Of a stretch of DNA of 64,000 nt, positions 12,101 through 23,788 are shown piece after piece. How positions within the stretch are numbered: position 1 is the stretch's first letter; each line of letters begins with the position of its first letter. The translations under genes were made by a program, and so were the position numbers. Location of the stretch: positions 3,968,001 to 4,032,000 of the forward strand of contig CM069869.1 of NCBI GenBank assembly GCA_036172665.1. Direction: 5' to 3'. The stretch is from Prosopocoilus inquinatus. Taxonomy: Eukaryota; Arthropoda; Insecta; Coleoptera; Lucanidae. Below the pieces are notes generated by a model, which saw only the letters and a list, made by a program, of their open reading frames with translations, was not told the origin of the DNA and did no database searches.

Positions 12101-12418
12101 AGTTGCAACGGAAGTGCAGGCAAATTAAACACATAAGGGCGAACAACTTGCGCAAATGCAATTTACCAACGTAAATGCAGTTATATTAATATAATATTTG
12201 TTAATAAATATTTACTTGCAGAATTTTGAAAAAGTGTTAACGCACTGTTAGTTAAAAATTCCTGTTGGAAGTTGACAACTTGCAGCATGTCTTGAGTATG
12301 TAATAAGAGATGTAATAAGAGATTTGAGTTTGCTCTTCTAGCATGTAGAATTAATTACGTGAAAGAACGAAACTAAATGTGTTGCTTTTATTTCTGCTAC
12401 AACTTTACGAGATGTAAA
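12101..12418. other. No gene recognised
   Basis: AT-rich sequence between the tandem array and a foldback element. Only a short local duplication (GTAATAAGAGAT twice, near 12300) is visible. Confidence 0.4.
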
Positions 12419-14755
12419 CCGATGAGAAGTTAGCAATAAAATTCCAGCAATAAAATTATGAAATTTCAAAACGCTGCCACCGCTAAGATAACGATCACAG
12501 ATCAATAATATTTAATCTATTACAAAGAGTATAATGTGTAGATTCCCCTCATATGAAGAAACTGAAAAAATATTTGATATTAAGTTAACTATGACTATTT
12601 AAACCAGCATAAGTCATTATTCATATATCGCACCAAAACAATTGCTTTCACTGAAAATTTTCACGTAGTCATAAAGTAAACATACATATCTATTTAATAA
12701 TGCCTTCAGAAAGTTTTAGCCGGTTGGTTTGAAGTAATTAGAAATTAATAAATTGTGACGTTTGCAACAATAAAAAAAAAACTTTACTTTGCGCTTTGTG
12801 AATTATGGCCAAGGTCTGAAGTTTGCATTGAGTACACAGGGTGTTCAAAGTTCTTGTTATAGGCACACAACAACTTCGTTATTATAGAAGGTACGAAGTC
12901 GTTCAAATTGGCAAAAATATACTGCTTTTACTCAAGATTAGTAATTAAGCATTGTCCATGCGTAAGCTGACCGGATCAGTCAGATTACGGTGGAATTCTT
13001 CATATGTTCTTCTTCTGATGAAGCCTCAATTAGGGCCGAAATCGCTATGAGAACCCTATTGCAATTTAGCTGAATTGTAGCAGATTTTTAATGATTTCTT
13101 TTTAATGATGAGTACAAATATCGCAATAACTTCTTTATTATTTGTTCTGAGGTTAAGTAGTAAAGAGTACTTTATATTTAGAATTTACTATTCTTTCGTT
13201 TCACAACAAAAAATACGGAATATTTCATTAAAGAAAAGTTTACATGTGAAGATATTATGAGAACGCGATGCGTAATTGTTTTTTTTGGTATCGCCGCTTA
13301 ATTGTGGGTTCATTGTTGCTAATGATTTGAACGATTTCGTACCTTAATAATTATGAAGTTATTGTATGTACACAGTGTTTCCCAAAAGTAACGGATAAAT
13401 TCTATAAAATGGTTAAGAAAAGGAAGAATTCTCAGGTCGATTTTTATTTTTAAATCATCATTTGAGGATGTAATTTTCAATCCCCATCTCTAAGCTATAA
13501 CAACCCCAACTTTATAAATTCAAGTAGCAAAGTACCTCTTGTGATACCTCGTTAAATAACACTTTTAATGCTGAAAATTTGTTAAAACTTGCGGTTTATA
13601 TTGGATTTTCTCTTAATTCAGAAGGGCATTATTCGAATCGTGAATTGATATTTTTAGACATCTATCTCCAACCATCTTTTCTATTTACAAATTTTTCTTC
13701 TTCCCACATATTATTTGTGCATCATAGTATTTTTATTTAAGCTTTAATCATTCGCGATTACTGAGAATCACTGGGACACACTCTATATTGGAAACTTTGA
13801 TCACCCTATACAGACTGTTTAAAAATAACTCGGCACTATTGCAAACTATTTTATTATTAAAGTTACAGATACAATTAAATCAGCAAACTAGTAGTATCTT
13901 TCGTCCTGATTGCAACGATGCATTCAAAAAAAAAATTGAACATCGCATTTATGAATTAAAGGGAAAAGAACACTTTTTTTTTTAAATAGAACACCCTGTA
14001 TATTATTTGACCAGTCGATAGAGGATAAAATTCTGAATTAAAATTCTTCTTTATCATTTTATCGGAAATTAATAAATAAAGAAGATATTTTGATTTTTTA
14101 CAAATTCATTAAAATGGCTGTGTTTCAAGAACAAAACATTTGAAAACCGTATATGTATTTGAAAACATTAATTTTGGTTTATTTGTTTATTATAAAAGGT
14201 GTTTTTGTCTGAGTTTTGTAAAAATCTTTTAATAACAAGAATTTTTATAAGATGCATTTTCTGACCCAGAACATTCATCTTATGAACATTCCTTTTGTTT
14301 GTACAAATCTCGATTTTTTAAGTACAAAATAATTCAGAAGGGACAATGTAAAGTTAATATTGTTTTACTCTTGTCAATGTCACAACTTATTACTTTGTAA
14401 TAATTGGTACTGTTTCATTGGTCCGAGCGTCACTTTTAATTAATTTCTAATTACTTCAAGTCAACTGGCTAAAACTTTCTGAAGGCATTATTAAATAGAT
14501 ATGTATGTTTACTTTATGACTACGTGAAAATTTTCAGTGAAAGCAATTGTTTTGGTGCGATATATGAATAATGACTTATGCTGGTTTAAATAGTCATAGT
14601 TAACTTAATATCAAATATTTTTTCAGTTTCTTCATATGAGGGGAATCTACACATTATACACTTTGTAATAGATTAAATATTATTGATCTGTGATCGTTAT
14701 TTTAGCGGTGGCAGCGTTTTGAAATTTCATAATTTTATTGCTAACTTCTCATCGG
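12419..14755. mobile_element. Foldback element of about 2.3 kb with arms of about 320 bp
   Basis: The left arm starts CCGATGAGAAGTTAGCAATA at 12419 and runs to about 12760. The same sequence returns in reverse complement at about 14430-14755. The left arm has an extra small duplication (AATAAAATTCCAGC region). The interior appears nested: CAGGGTGTTC near 12837 pairs with GAACACCCTG at about 13988-13997. Part of 13905-14130 is related to 27150-27345. No transposase frame survives. Confidence 0.75.
13006..13054 (+). ncRNA. Hammerhead-like motif
   Basis: CTGATGA at 13015-13021, a short GCC/GGC stem, then GAAA at 13038-13041. The outer GTTCT (13006-13010) can pair with AGAAC (13050-13054). It is weaker than the copy at 8049 because stem II is only three pairs. 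Confidence 0.3.
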
Positions 14756-15378
14756 TAGATGTAATAGCGTAGATTACGATATAAGGGAGCAAACAGTATG
14801 AAATGCATTCCTTTCGCTTCGGCACCCTTTTTATTACCCCCGGCGATAATATCGCTCCTCCCGGCGTAATTTGAACGCAAATGAGCTTATAGAAAAAAAC
14901 TTGTCGACGATGCGTGCAATAATTTGTTGCGAATGAATTGGTCACACGATTGTAAATAAGTGTTCCAGATAGACATCGTGCATGCACGCCAAGTATACGA
15001 ATACGTAACATAATTAAACCTGCATGAATAAAACATTCGCAATTTCGAGGCATTAGCACCTCTGTGTGTCACAAGTATGTAAATATCTCTTCTGATTTAT
15101 ACACCACAGCCGTCAATTGCACTAAACCTATGTACTGTCTCGGGGATTAAATCTTTTACATTATTTATTAGCGGCGGAGCTTTATTTTGTTTAACTTTGG
15201 CGAGCGATACGATCCGCGGCGGTAATCGCTGTAAGTGGTGCCGACCTTCGGTTTTACATTACCTTTTTTCAAGTAGAATAAATCTCAAAATCGGATTTCT
15301 TTTTCGTTGTTTACTCTTTACGTCGAAAGCGTATTAAAATAGATGCAATTTCGGTGTGTACAAGATCTTGTACAACTA
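14756..15378. other. No gene recognised
   Basis: Sequence of more balanced composition than its flanks, with no repeat found and no convincing exon. It could be unique host DNA with a regulatory role, but nothing in the sequence proves this. Confidence 0.3.
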
Positions 15379-15616
15379 CGGATTCGGCGAATATCGAACA
15401 TTTGCGATTTGCCAAACCGTACGCTTATGTGCCTCAATTTGTACTCTCTCTCCAAATCCAAAAGATTTCTTTTTTCTATTCTTAAAGAATAAAAGAATAA
15501 AGGTATTCTTTAAGAATAGAAAAAAGAAATCTTTTGGATTTGGAGAGAGAGTACAAAATGAGGCACACAAGCGTACAGTTTGGCAAATCGCAAATGTTCG
15601 ATATTCGCCGAATCCG
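15379..15616. repeat. Near-perfect palindrome, arms of about 115 bp
   Basis: CGGATTCGGCGAATATCG at 15379 is mirrored by CGATATTCGCCGAATCCG ending at 15616. The arms match with only a few changes around a short centre near 15498, so open frames appear on both strands with the same peptide. It may be a tiny foldback transposon or an inverted-duplication or assembly artefact. Confidence 0.8.
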
Positions 15617-17381
15617 CATGTATGGCGCCGGAGTAACATCGCACAACAAGAAGGACATCGCATCGAGCATTTGCTACAAAACTGTCACATAACATGAACA
15701 TTTAGTTGACACAAGGTGCATTCTATTCGCTCATTTCGATCGATTTAAGTCGATTCAAGAGGAATTTACGCGTTCGATTTGTGCATTATCATTATAAACG
15801 ACCCGTGACGAAATTAATCCAGATTTCGACTTGGCTGTGAATTTAATGCAGCTAGTACAGTGACACTGATTCTAAACCAACCTGTATAGTAGAGCTCTCT
15901 GATAATCCGTACTCCCAGTAATCCCGATTTCCTAGTAATCCGGACGAAAATCGAATATTGCGGCTTATACTACACAATCCGGAACAACTACAGGAACCGG
16001 AATTTGAATCGTGCATTTCCCGGTTTGTAAAGTTTTGGTTTCCTTGGTTGGGTTAGCGGTACCATAAAGTAACGGCCGTAAGATGACGTCACATATCGTA
16101 CTTAACACTGACATTGGTGCTAAAAATACTTGATTAGCTATAAAACGGTAAACGTCACAGTCATCTAAAAAAACGTCAAAGCTGTGGAATCCTCTTCATT
16201 TTCTAAATACGTTAATAACGTCAAATCGAGATGGATCAGCTTGAATTATGTAAAATAAATACACATCGTCGCTTTTTCTTGCTTACTTTAGGTAGATAGG
16301 TAGCTGTAGATTAAACAATAGGACTTTTACGTTTTAACTTTCGATTAACTTTAATCGATGTCGATGCAACTAGTATACATTAATGTCCTTAGTGCGTTTT
16401 ATGTGACGTCATTCATCGTCAACTTACGAAAACATAGTTTCGCATTGTACGAAAGTATGTTTTCTATTTCAATACAACTAATTACATTGCTTAATGTAAG
16501 TACATACATTTAATAAACTTAAATAAAATCTCATTTTGTTTTTCTTTAAACATGTTTTCAGTGACATTTATAAATAAAAATAGGTAGTTCTAGTGATTGC
16601 TAAAAAGGAATTTTCTATATAAAAACCCGTCAATACCTGAAACTTACCTGACGAAAACCAGAGGCGCTAATTGTCACTTTTGTTTCCAGACTCTAATATG
16701 GGATTTACTTTTCTCATTATCAGGGAACGGAATTATGTATTTTGTTCGATTAAATACAAACGATGCGGCACAATTGTAACGCTTTAGCGACGCATAAATA
16801 CACACACGTTCGTTGCCGCCTCGTTCAAAATAAACCGAACAAAATATATAATTCCGTCCTGTACTCATTATTAATTGTTTTGTGTTGTACGGTACCGCTA
16901 CCCTACGAAGCCAAGACTTTATGAAAACACCTTCACGATGGTTTTCCACGAATATCTAACATTTCAGGTAACAGCATTTTTACTTGTCATTATAAATTCA
17001 TTTCAGATATTATTTTAAGCACTTTGACCTTGAATCTTTATCCTTGAAGTTACCGCTTGGAGTAAGTTAACTAAATTAGTGATTAAATTGACAACAAAGT
17101 GAATATTTTCAAAAGAAACGTCATGTGACGGGACCATAACAGGACCTGATGCCAAACTATAGCGCGTTTCCACCTTACGTTTGAAGTAAGTGTCCCTTTC
17201 TATCTTTGAGATTTTTCAATAAAGCTATCTTTATCTCTCCGAATTTTCGATAAGGCCGAATGTGCTATAATAAAAAAATAACATGGTGTGTTTCATATTT
17301 AAAACAACAAGAAAATAATATATAGAAAAATACGTAGATGGATCTCGAATTCGTTATTGTCCAAACATTATGTTGGTTATA
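15617..17381. other. No gene recognised
   Basis: AT-rich sequence. A patch near 15897-15955 with repeated TAATCC words recalls pogo/Tigger-type ends, but no partner terminus was found. No exon-like frame. Confidence 0.35.
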
Positions 17382-17506
17382 TTGGGTGTTTTTTTTTTTT
17401 TAGTTTGGCGTCCGGAGTGCTGTGAATGCTTTTGTTTATATTTATTTTAAATGAAACGCATGCTACTCATAGCTCATTGGACACCAGATTAAAAAAAGAC
17501 ACTCAT
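17382..17506. mobile_element. Small inverted-repeat element, about 125 bp
   Basis: A GTGTTTTTTT...TTTGGCGTCC left side is mirrored imperfectly by GGACACCAGATTAAAAAAAG on the right. It is non-coding. The T/A runs make the borders uncertain. Confidence 0.4.
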
Positions 17507-19458
17507 TATGCCATTAAATAAGGGATGTTTGGAAATTGCTAGTATAAAAGAAAAGCTGTGGGATTTGGAAGTCCTAAGAAATCCAATAAGCCATTTTTTT
17601 TTCTATAAAATAACACCATGTTCGTCAACTCATTATTTATGTAAGTGGCATTCATATCGGTAATAATAATGTACCGAATTGTGACTGCTGTGATAGCTTG
17701 TTACCTTATTTTATAGTAATATTTATCTCGAAAACTAAGGAACTTTTGTTAGAACTTCTTTTGCCGATAACTTCAACTTACCATCACCAACTACCGTTTT
17801 TTTGTACTAGCTATTTCCAAACACTCTTAGTATAAATTTTAGGTAAGTAACAGTTTTCTTCTTTCTTAAAATTCTATTTTCGAAAGAGGCTCTTAAAGGT
17901 GATAAAAGCCAAATGGACTATTGTGAGACAAATCAGACAATTACGATCAGACGATACATTATTTTAAAAAATTCTTAATGGTGAAATGAATTTCCTACTT
18001 TCAAACAGCCTGTATATGAATGCATACAAGGCCACATAAATTCATTTCGTAATTCATTCTGGACTGAATCTGTAAACTGAAATAAGTAAGTAAAAAATAT
18101 TGGTACCGGAATTGATAATTAGAGAAGGCTGTGATTGATGCTATTTTATGCTCTGCGGTTGGACACACTGAGAAAGCAATATTAAATTGACAATTGTTAT
18201 ATTTGAGGTTATATTCGTGCTTTGTATTATCATTTTGTTATTTTATTTGATCACCACATTTGGTTTTTGAGTAATAGCGCCCCTTACACAAAATTTTTCA
18301 ATATACAGACGAATTGCGAAAAATTTAAGTCGAATATCAAACATTAAAAAAAATAAATGTCACAATTCTGACACTTAAAATATTTAATTTCAAATTGCAA
18401 GCCTGTCTTGCCAACTTTGTCGCAAATATCACAGCCTGCTCTAATTATAAATTCCGTTGATCGCATAGTATTATTTACGACTTGTAAAAGACTTGTATAG
18501 TAAGTATATAGTAAGTATTGTTTGCAGTATAATATTAATTCATTTCATCATGATGAATTGTAAAATGATTTCTAGTGTTTAAACGTAATTAAAGTCGTCT
18601 TTTACTAGAAATGTGATTAAAATAAACAAGAAACGATACAGATTTATAACAATTGAATGTGTAAAAAAGTGACAGGTCATTTCTAGGATTCACCTTAAAA
18701 TCGGGAAATTTTTAACTGAGCTATAAATTTTTGATCTATGATTGATTCTGAAGCTATGTAGACTTAAATTTTTATTCCTTAAGTAAATCAAATGGTCTAT
18801 AAAACTAGATCAACATACTATTAGCAACAGAACAACAGAATTAAACAATTATTATATATTATCATAACAAACTTATATATTATCTCTCAAAATACTGAAA
18901 GGATTTGTTTTTCTAATTGCAGGCAAATTTTTGTTATTGTTTGATACACAATGGGTCATTTCTCAGCCCAAATTAGAGAAAGAAAAACACACAAAAGTCA
19001 ATATATTGCTTTGGTGTTTGCTTTTAATATATTAAATTAAATTTCAAATATCCAAACCGTTTTATGAGTGCTCAATTACATTAATCGTTGATAAAAAAAT
19101 CGATCATTTGAATTTGATTCGTGGCTAACCTAGAAAAGCTCAGTCAGTATTTTAGAGGACATTAATCATAATATTTAGATGTTCGATTGAATACATGCCA
19201 TTTTAATCACAGTTTTAATTAAAGTTCGAGTCTAATTGATTACATTAAAAAAATACTTAGAATGAGAGCGTAGATAAATTTTTGCAAAGAAATCTAGAAG
19301 TAACGAATAACAATAATTGCCGCCCCCCTCTCCCGTTCGCAATTGTCTTAATTTCAAGGAATAAGTAATAATGACCATAATGAGAAAACAGTGCTTTATA
19401 ATCATTAAGAAATTTCATCTTTTTGAACTAAAATAGTAAAGGAGACTGTGGTTTAAGA
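17507..19458. other. No gene recognised
   Basis: AT-rich sequence with frequent stops in all frames and no clear repeat structure. Confidence 0.4.
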
Positions 19459-19664
19459 AATAATTGAAATTAATCTCCGCCCACAATAATTTTTATATCC
19501 ATAGATACGTATTTCGGCAGTTAAGCTGCCATCTTCAGTATCTTCAGTACGCTACCAACTTAAAAGCACTTAAGTTGGTAGCATACTGAAGATGGCAGCT
19601 TAGCTGCCGAAATACGTATCTACGGATATAAAATGATTGTGGGCGGAGATTAATTTCAATTATT
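19459..19664. repeat. Hairpin repeat carrying two hammerhead-like cores
   Basis: AATAATTGAAATTAATCTCC at 19459 is mirrored at about 19645-19664. Each arm holds CTGAAGA, a GGCAGC/GCTGCC-type stem and GAAA: on the plus strand at 19586-19612, on the minus strand at 19512-19538. On the plus copy, GTAG upstream can pair with CTAC downstream to give a stem I. The structure looks like two opposite copies of one short unit. Confidence 0.7.
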
Positions 19665-19733
19665 CATCTTTTCTACTTAACGAGTTAAATTCTTTCTATT
19701 TCAGGCAAAATATTTACGTCCTTCGGTCAAATA

Positions 19734-20657
19734 CAGGGTGTTCTTTTACTGTGTGCAAATAAAAAAAACCTCAGTACAAGTACGCTAAATGCTACCTTCG
19801 TGTATTTTTTGTTGGCTACCGTATCATAGCCAAAAAAATCGGTTGGACCACTTGTTTGGAACTGTTGAAATGTGCGAGAAAGATAGGAAGGTCAACTTCG
19901 CTTTCCTCTCGGTATGAACACGCCAACCGATACCGCAATCGATGTTCAACGCAGAGTTTCGTAATAATAATCACTGATAACGTTTATTAATTATTTTATT
20001 TAAATATTTTAATTCGCTGAGCGAAGTAATATGTTTTACGATATCAACTATCGACGAATAAATCCGAAAATGTGTGCACCAATTAGGCAAGCGCGTTAAA
20101 AATGTTCTTCCTTCACCCTTTTACGTAAATAAACTTTTGCTGCAATTTCACTGCTAGCTATGAAAGTATTATTACTTACTATCCTTGGAAACAAAAGAAA
20201 TGTAACATTAAGTCTTTTAAAAATATTATGGAATGAGAAATTACAATTTGTTTGTACCTCGCTTTTAATTTGTTCGGCACTTACGAACCGCTGCTTCTTG
20301 AATTGCACTAGATTTTAATTTAATACTTAAACTTGTAATTACTTGCAGTGAAGTTAATTTAAATTGTAAACGTTCTGGCGGACCAGCTGTTCGCATCGGC
20401 GCTGAGTTACATCGTTCCTGCTCGAGTTTCAGTAAGGCACTGACTCGGGCCTACTTCGGCTGCGGGTCGTAATTGAAGAGGCGCCCATGTTCCACTTTTA
20501 GCTATGCCAGCAGTTCTCAAACGGTTTAGTCAAAATCTGCCACTGCATTTTTCTCGAAAACTATTACATTTATGTTAAGAACATATGAGTTCAATCGATG
20601 CCTACATGGTAATATACTGCAGATTTAAATATTTCCACACAGTAAAAGAACACCCTG
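19734..20657 (-). mobile_element. TIR element of a family present three times in the window (copy 1)
   Basis: Left end CAGGGTGTTCTTTTACTGTG and right end CACAGTAAAAGAACACCCTG are perfect inverted repeats flanked by TA on both sides. The body matches the elements at 49318-50262 and 53500-54431 but in the opposite orientation. There is no transposase; short frames such as that near 20100-20308 are not conserved as proteins. It is probably a non-autonomous Tc1/mariner-type element. Confidence 0.8.
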
Positions 20658-20660
20658 TAC

Positions 20661-21189
20661 TATGGTTTAACGTTTTCTTCGTGTTACATCAGCAATTTCT
20701 AAGATGTTCAGTTAAGATTGTAATACATTTTATTTGAGACGACGCATAAAATTTGTTGGCTTAACGCTTAACTATTTCATGTTTTCCTGTGCATTCAAAT
20801 TTAATTTACTTAATTTTTTCAAATCAGGAAAACCATTATTCATTATTTAATTTAGGTATATATCCGTCGTAATTTGGGGGAATACAGTGTTGATGCATCC
20901 TATACATGCACTTACAGTTTATTAGATAATAATAGCTTGAAGTGTTTAACAATAGGCGGGAAAACCTGTAAATTATTTATAACGATTTATAAGCTATTTT
21001 AAAAGAAGCGTTTAAATCAAACACGTCTCGGTAACAATTTAGTAGAGGTCATAGAAATGGTGAGCTATTGAAAAACACGAATCTTAAAATAAAAAATAGC
21101 AAACATTTGCATATTTTTACGTTTTTCAATGTTTTCGTGACGAACCTCCACGGTCTGTTTACAAAGTAGTTTACACGTGAACAAGTTAC
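20661..21189. other. Sequence downstream of CBM39 head 1
   Basis: AT-rich. The minus-strand frame of head 1 can be read past its donor down to a stop at 21065, but that extension loses all similarity to the CBM39 family and is read as intron. Confidence 0.5.
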
Positions 21190-21562
21190 CTCCTCCTACT
21201 CGATACTTTTGTCCTTCACGTCTATAACCTAGCCGATGTTTCTGAACGTAAATCCAGTAATCCAATTCATCTCCTGCCACTAATTTCACGCAGTCGTTCT
21301 CGTAAACCCACGAGCCTCCGCTGGGTTTTTTCAGGTCCTCCCAAAATCGCCCTTGAGAAGTCCATCTGAATGGTTCGTTGACGTTCACGTGGAATGCGAC
21401 CAGTTTAATGCCTTCGTCGTCGGGTATCGCCATTCGGAAACCTCGCGTTTTAAAAACTTGCACAACCGGAACCGGAATTTTATAATTACCCCCCGCGGCG
21501 GAGCATATCCGCTTGATGGTCACGAAGAGGAGCAGCAGCAGTACCACGGACTTCAACAACAT
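21190..21562 (-). CDS. CBM39 head 1: secreted beta-glucan-recognition domain, first exon
   Basis: The product is a secreted glucan-binding module of the CBM39 family, found at the N-terminus of insect GNBP/betaGRP immune recognition proteins. The ATG at 21560-21562 opens a hydrophobic signal peptide (MLLKSVVLLLLLFV, cleavage near residue 22). Domain hallmarks follow: P-VVQVFKTRGFRMAIPDDEG, FHVNVNE, WVYEND, GDELDYWIYVQ and YRV. The exon closes at GGAG/GTAACT (donor at 21189-21188), giving 124 codons plus one base, phase 1. Family members usually have a catalytically dead glucanase domain after the CBM39; none is seen here. The proposed continuation is the exon at 5568-6034. Head 2's start lies about 0.5 kb upstream in the same orientation. 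Without splicing, the frame would add about 40 unrelated residues. Confidence 0.85.
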
Positions 21563-21572
21563 CTCGCCGACG

Positions 21573-21606
21573 ACTAATCTTCACGAACGCGATACGTTCT
21601 TATTGG
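21573..21606 (-). promoter_or_regulatory. Core promoter of head 1
   Basis: TTAGT initiator on the minus strand at 21573-21577, 13 nt from the ATG. A weak TATA-like CAATAAG lies about 30 nt further upstream. The leader resembles that of head 3 (GATTAGTCG...GAG-ATG). Confidence 0.4.
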
Positions 21607-21744
21607 TGTTGCTTGTTTATTTGGTTAACAACAATCATTCATTACCGCAGAAAATACCGATTTATCAGCGGTTTCCACTGGTGAAGGAAATACTAGTTTT
21701 TTGATGATCTACTTAAGTTTATCATTGTAAAAAAAATACTGTAC

Positions 21745-22093
21745 CTTTCACTCGAAAATGGCACACTTCCGATGAGTACCCTTCTGAGTCTTTCTGAACA
21801 AAAATCCAGTAATTCAGGAGATCCCCCAATCGAAGACGAACGCCATCATTAACGTAAGACCATCGTTCGTTCTTTGGTTTACTAATGTGATTAACAATAT
21901 CACCCGGCTGATTTGGCAACAGTTTCTTATTTAACTTGATATTAAATGCGACGAATTGAATTCCGTCGTCGTCAGATATAGATATTACAAAGCCGTAGGG
22001 TTTCAGTGCCGTAACATGAGCTGGTGGTACGCTGTACTTCACGCAAACGCAGATATGGCAGAAGATTAACAGCAGAACACACTTAACAGGCAT
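21745..22093 (-). CDS. CBM39 head 2: diverged secreted glucan-binding domain, first exon
   Basis: The ATG at 22091-22093 begins a hydrophobic leader (MPVKCVLLLIFCHICVC) followed by a CBM39 domain. Its anchors are GFVISISDDDGIQFVAF, WSYVND, GDLLNYWIFVQ and FRV. The donor is AAAG/GTACAG at 21744, giving 116 codons plus one base, phase 1 like the other heads. It is the most diverged copy: the usual FHVNVN strand reads FNIKLN, the VQVF-type strand reads VTALK, and an extra Cys precedes FRV. Only about 180 bp separate its donor from the start of head 1, leaving no room for a private downstream exon. It must therefore splice past head 1, or stop a few codons into the intron and use the AATAAA near 21617. 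In the second case it would be a CBM39-only protein of 123 residues. Confidence 0.8.
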
Positions 22094-22107
22094 TGTGCAG
22101 AACTCAA

Positions 22108-22143
22108 ACTGATGTTTTATTCTTGACCTTTAGTTATTATATA
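22108..22143 (-). promoter_or_regulatory. TATA plus initiator of head 2
   Basis: Minus-strand TATATAA at 22137-22143 and TCAGT (arthropod initiator) at 22108-22112 are about 30 nt apart, the spacing of a functional core promoter. The predicted leader is 17 nt. It supports head 2 being transcribed from its own start. Confidence 0.65.
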
Positions 22144-22815
22144 TCGAGGCGTCACGAGTTGTTCAGATTTAGAAAATAACTTATCTGTCTTAAAAAGAAA
22201 CAGAAAACGTAATTTATGTACTTACGTAATAATGTACACGTGTACCTCAAATAATACTGATGATTATATTAAATTGCAAGCAGTTTTCAAATGCATGCAT
22301 TAATATTGTCACTTTTGAACGTGAAGATAATAAATTTCTACCTTTGATCAGATAGATGTGTTAGTGGTAAAATTATCATTACTAATAATAACCCACTCAT
22401 GCTGGTAGATTTATTAATTAGGATTTAATCCGTCTTCTACTACAGAAACTATCAATTATCAAAAAATTTACTTGACATTTTTTTTACCTTGTATTATTAA
22501 AGGCTCTGAAGAAGATAACAAAACTGAATGAACAAATATTCATTTTTACTTCATCCGTAACCTAATCAACTAGCATCGATCATTTTTTCTAGTTTCTGTT
22601 AGTAGATAACATTCCTCTTACTTGCTTGCCCATGAGGTAAAGAAAGAGATCGGGTCAAGATCAGTACTATAATATAAGCAATGCCTCCAACTACTCCTTG
22701 TTTTTCCCATGGAATTACTCGTCTGTTGTTGTACACTTCAACTTTCTGATGGTACTTGAAATGAAGTTTTTTGCCTACCCCTCGATACTACTACTACTTA
22801 CTACCTACTACCTAC

Positions 22816-23170
22816 CTACTCGATACTTTTGCACGTTAAGTATATAAGCCAGATGGCCATGCTGAATCAAAATCCAGTAATACAAAACATCCCCTTCAAC
22901 CAGCTGCACCAAGTCGTTTTCGTAAACCCAAGAACGTCCGCTGGGCTCTTTGAGGTTCTTCGAATAACTTGCTGCAGTGTTTATTGTCATCGGTTTGTTC
23001 ACATTGACGTGGAAAACGACCCGCACTACACCGTCCTCGTAGGGCAGCGTAATTTTGAAACCTCCCCGTTTAAAAACTTGCACGACCGGATGGGGAAGTC
23101 TATAAGAATTACTTTCGACGACGCAAATCTGCGTGACAACCGCGACCAACACAACAACGGACTTCAACAT
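22816..23170 (-). CDS. CBM39 head 3: secreted glucan-binding domain, first exon
   Basis: The ATG at 23168-23170 opens a signal peptide (MLKSVVVLVAVVTQICVVES). The CBM39 domain shows P-VVQVFKRGGFKITLPYEDG, FHVNVNK, WVYEND, GDVLYYWILIQ and YRV. The exon ends at G/GTAGGT (donor at 22815), 118 codons plus one base, phase 1. The donor lies inside a short TACC/TACT-type repeat (22790-22820), an unstable setting for a splice site. Sequence and leader are closest to head 1, consistent with local tandem duplication. About 0.7 kb separate it from head 2, and no exon-like frame is visible there. Its continuation is inferred to be the exon at 5568-6034. Used unspliced, the frame stops two codons after the donor. 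Confidence 0.82.
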
Positions 23171-23180
23171 CTCGTCAGCG

Positions 23181-23214
23181 ACTAATCATCTGCCGAGTAT
23201 GGCAATTTATTATA
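23181..23214 (-). promoter_or_regulatory. TATA plus initiator of head 3
   Basis: TATAATAAA on the minus strand at 23206-23214 and TTAGT at 23181-23185, about 30 nt apart. The predicted leader is 13 nt, the same as for heads 1 and 5. Confidence 0.55.
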
Positions 23215-23788
23215 TCTTGTTAACGTCCGTTAATTATCGCAGATTGTTTTCCTGACCTTTTTTCTAAATTTAATAGAATGCATAACAGCCGGAGATTATG
23301 TTACAAGACATGATGAGAACTCCTGATAGGGGATTGATTCTAGAAGAATTGAAAGTTATTCGTCTTCAGCAAAAGTAATGCTTTCAGAACCTCAATGAAA
23401 TATGTACGAGATGGAAACCACGGCCTTATTGTCGTAGTTGTATAATTTTATGAAAATTAAAATTAATGTACAAACCACATTTCGTCAATAAATTTGTATG
23501 TTTCGATCGGGTCCTGTTTATTTTGTCTGCGATAGCTGAAACAGCAACACACTGAGTAAAGTGAAACCGAAAAAAAAGATCCAATCGGGCAGGCAGTCTC
23601 GGGCTATACTCGGAGGTGAAAGCATTTTACGGAAAATGCATATAAATCAGATTGTTCGTGTGTTAATGAAATGCAGTGAGATGTGATTGAGGAGTTTGTT
23701 CAGAACATGGGTGTTGATGATGAGTGATATTCTGCGTTACAATCCGCCGAACAGAACAGGGTACATTAATAAGATTCATAAGATTAAT
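23215..23788. other. No gene recognised
   Basis: Upstream flank of head 3, with no exon-like frame. It ends at a minisatellite. Confidence 0.4.

Noticed and set aside
15356..15701. Several overlapping open frames of 60-113 codons on both strands
   Set aside because: They read the two arms of a palindrome, so the same peptide appears on both strands. This is an effect of symmetry, not coding.
21353..23185. Plus-strand open frames opposite the CBM39 exons
   Set aside because: They are antisense shadows; the minus strand carries signal peptides, CBM39 motifs and splice donors.
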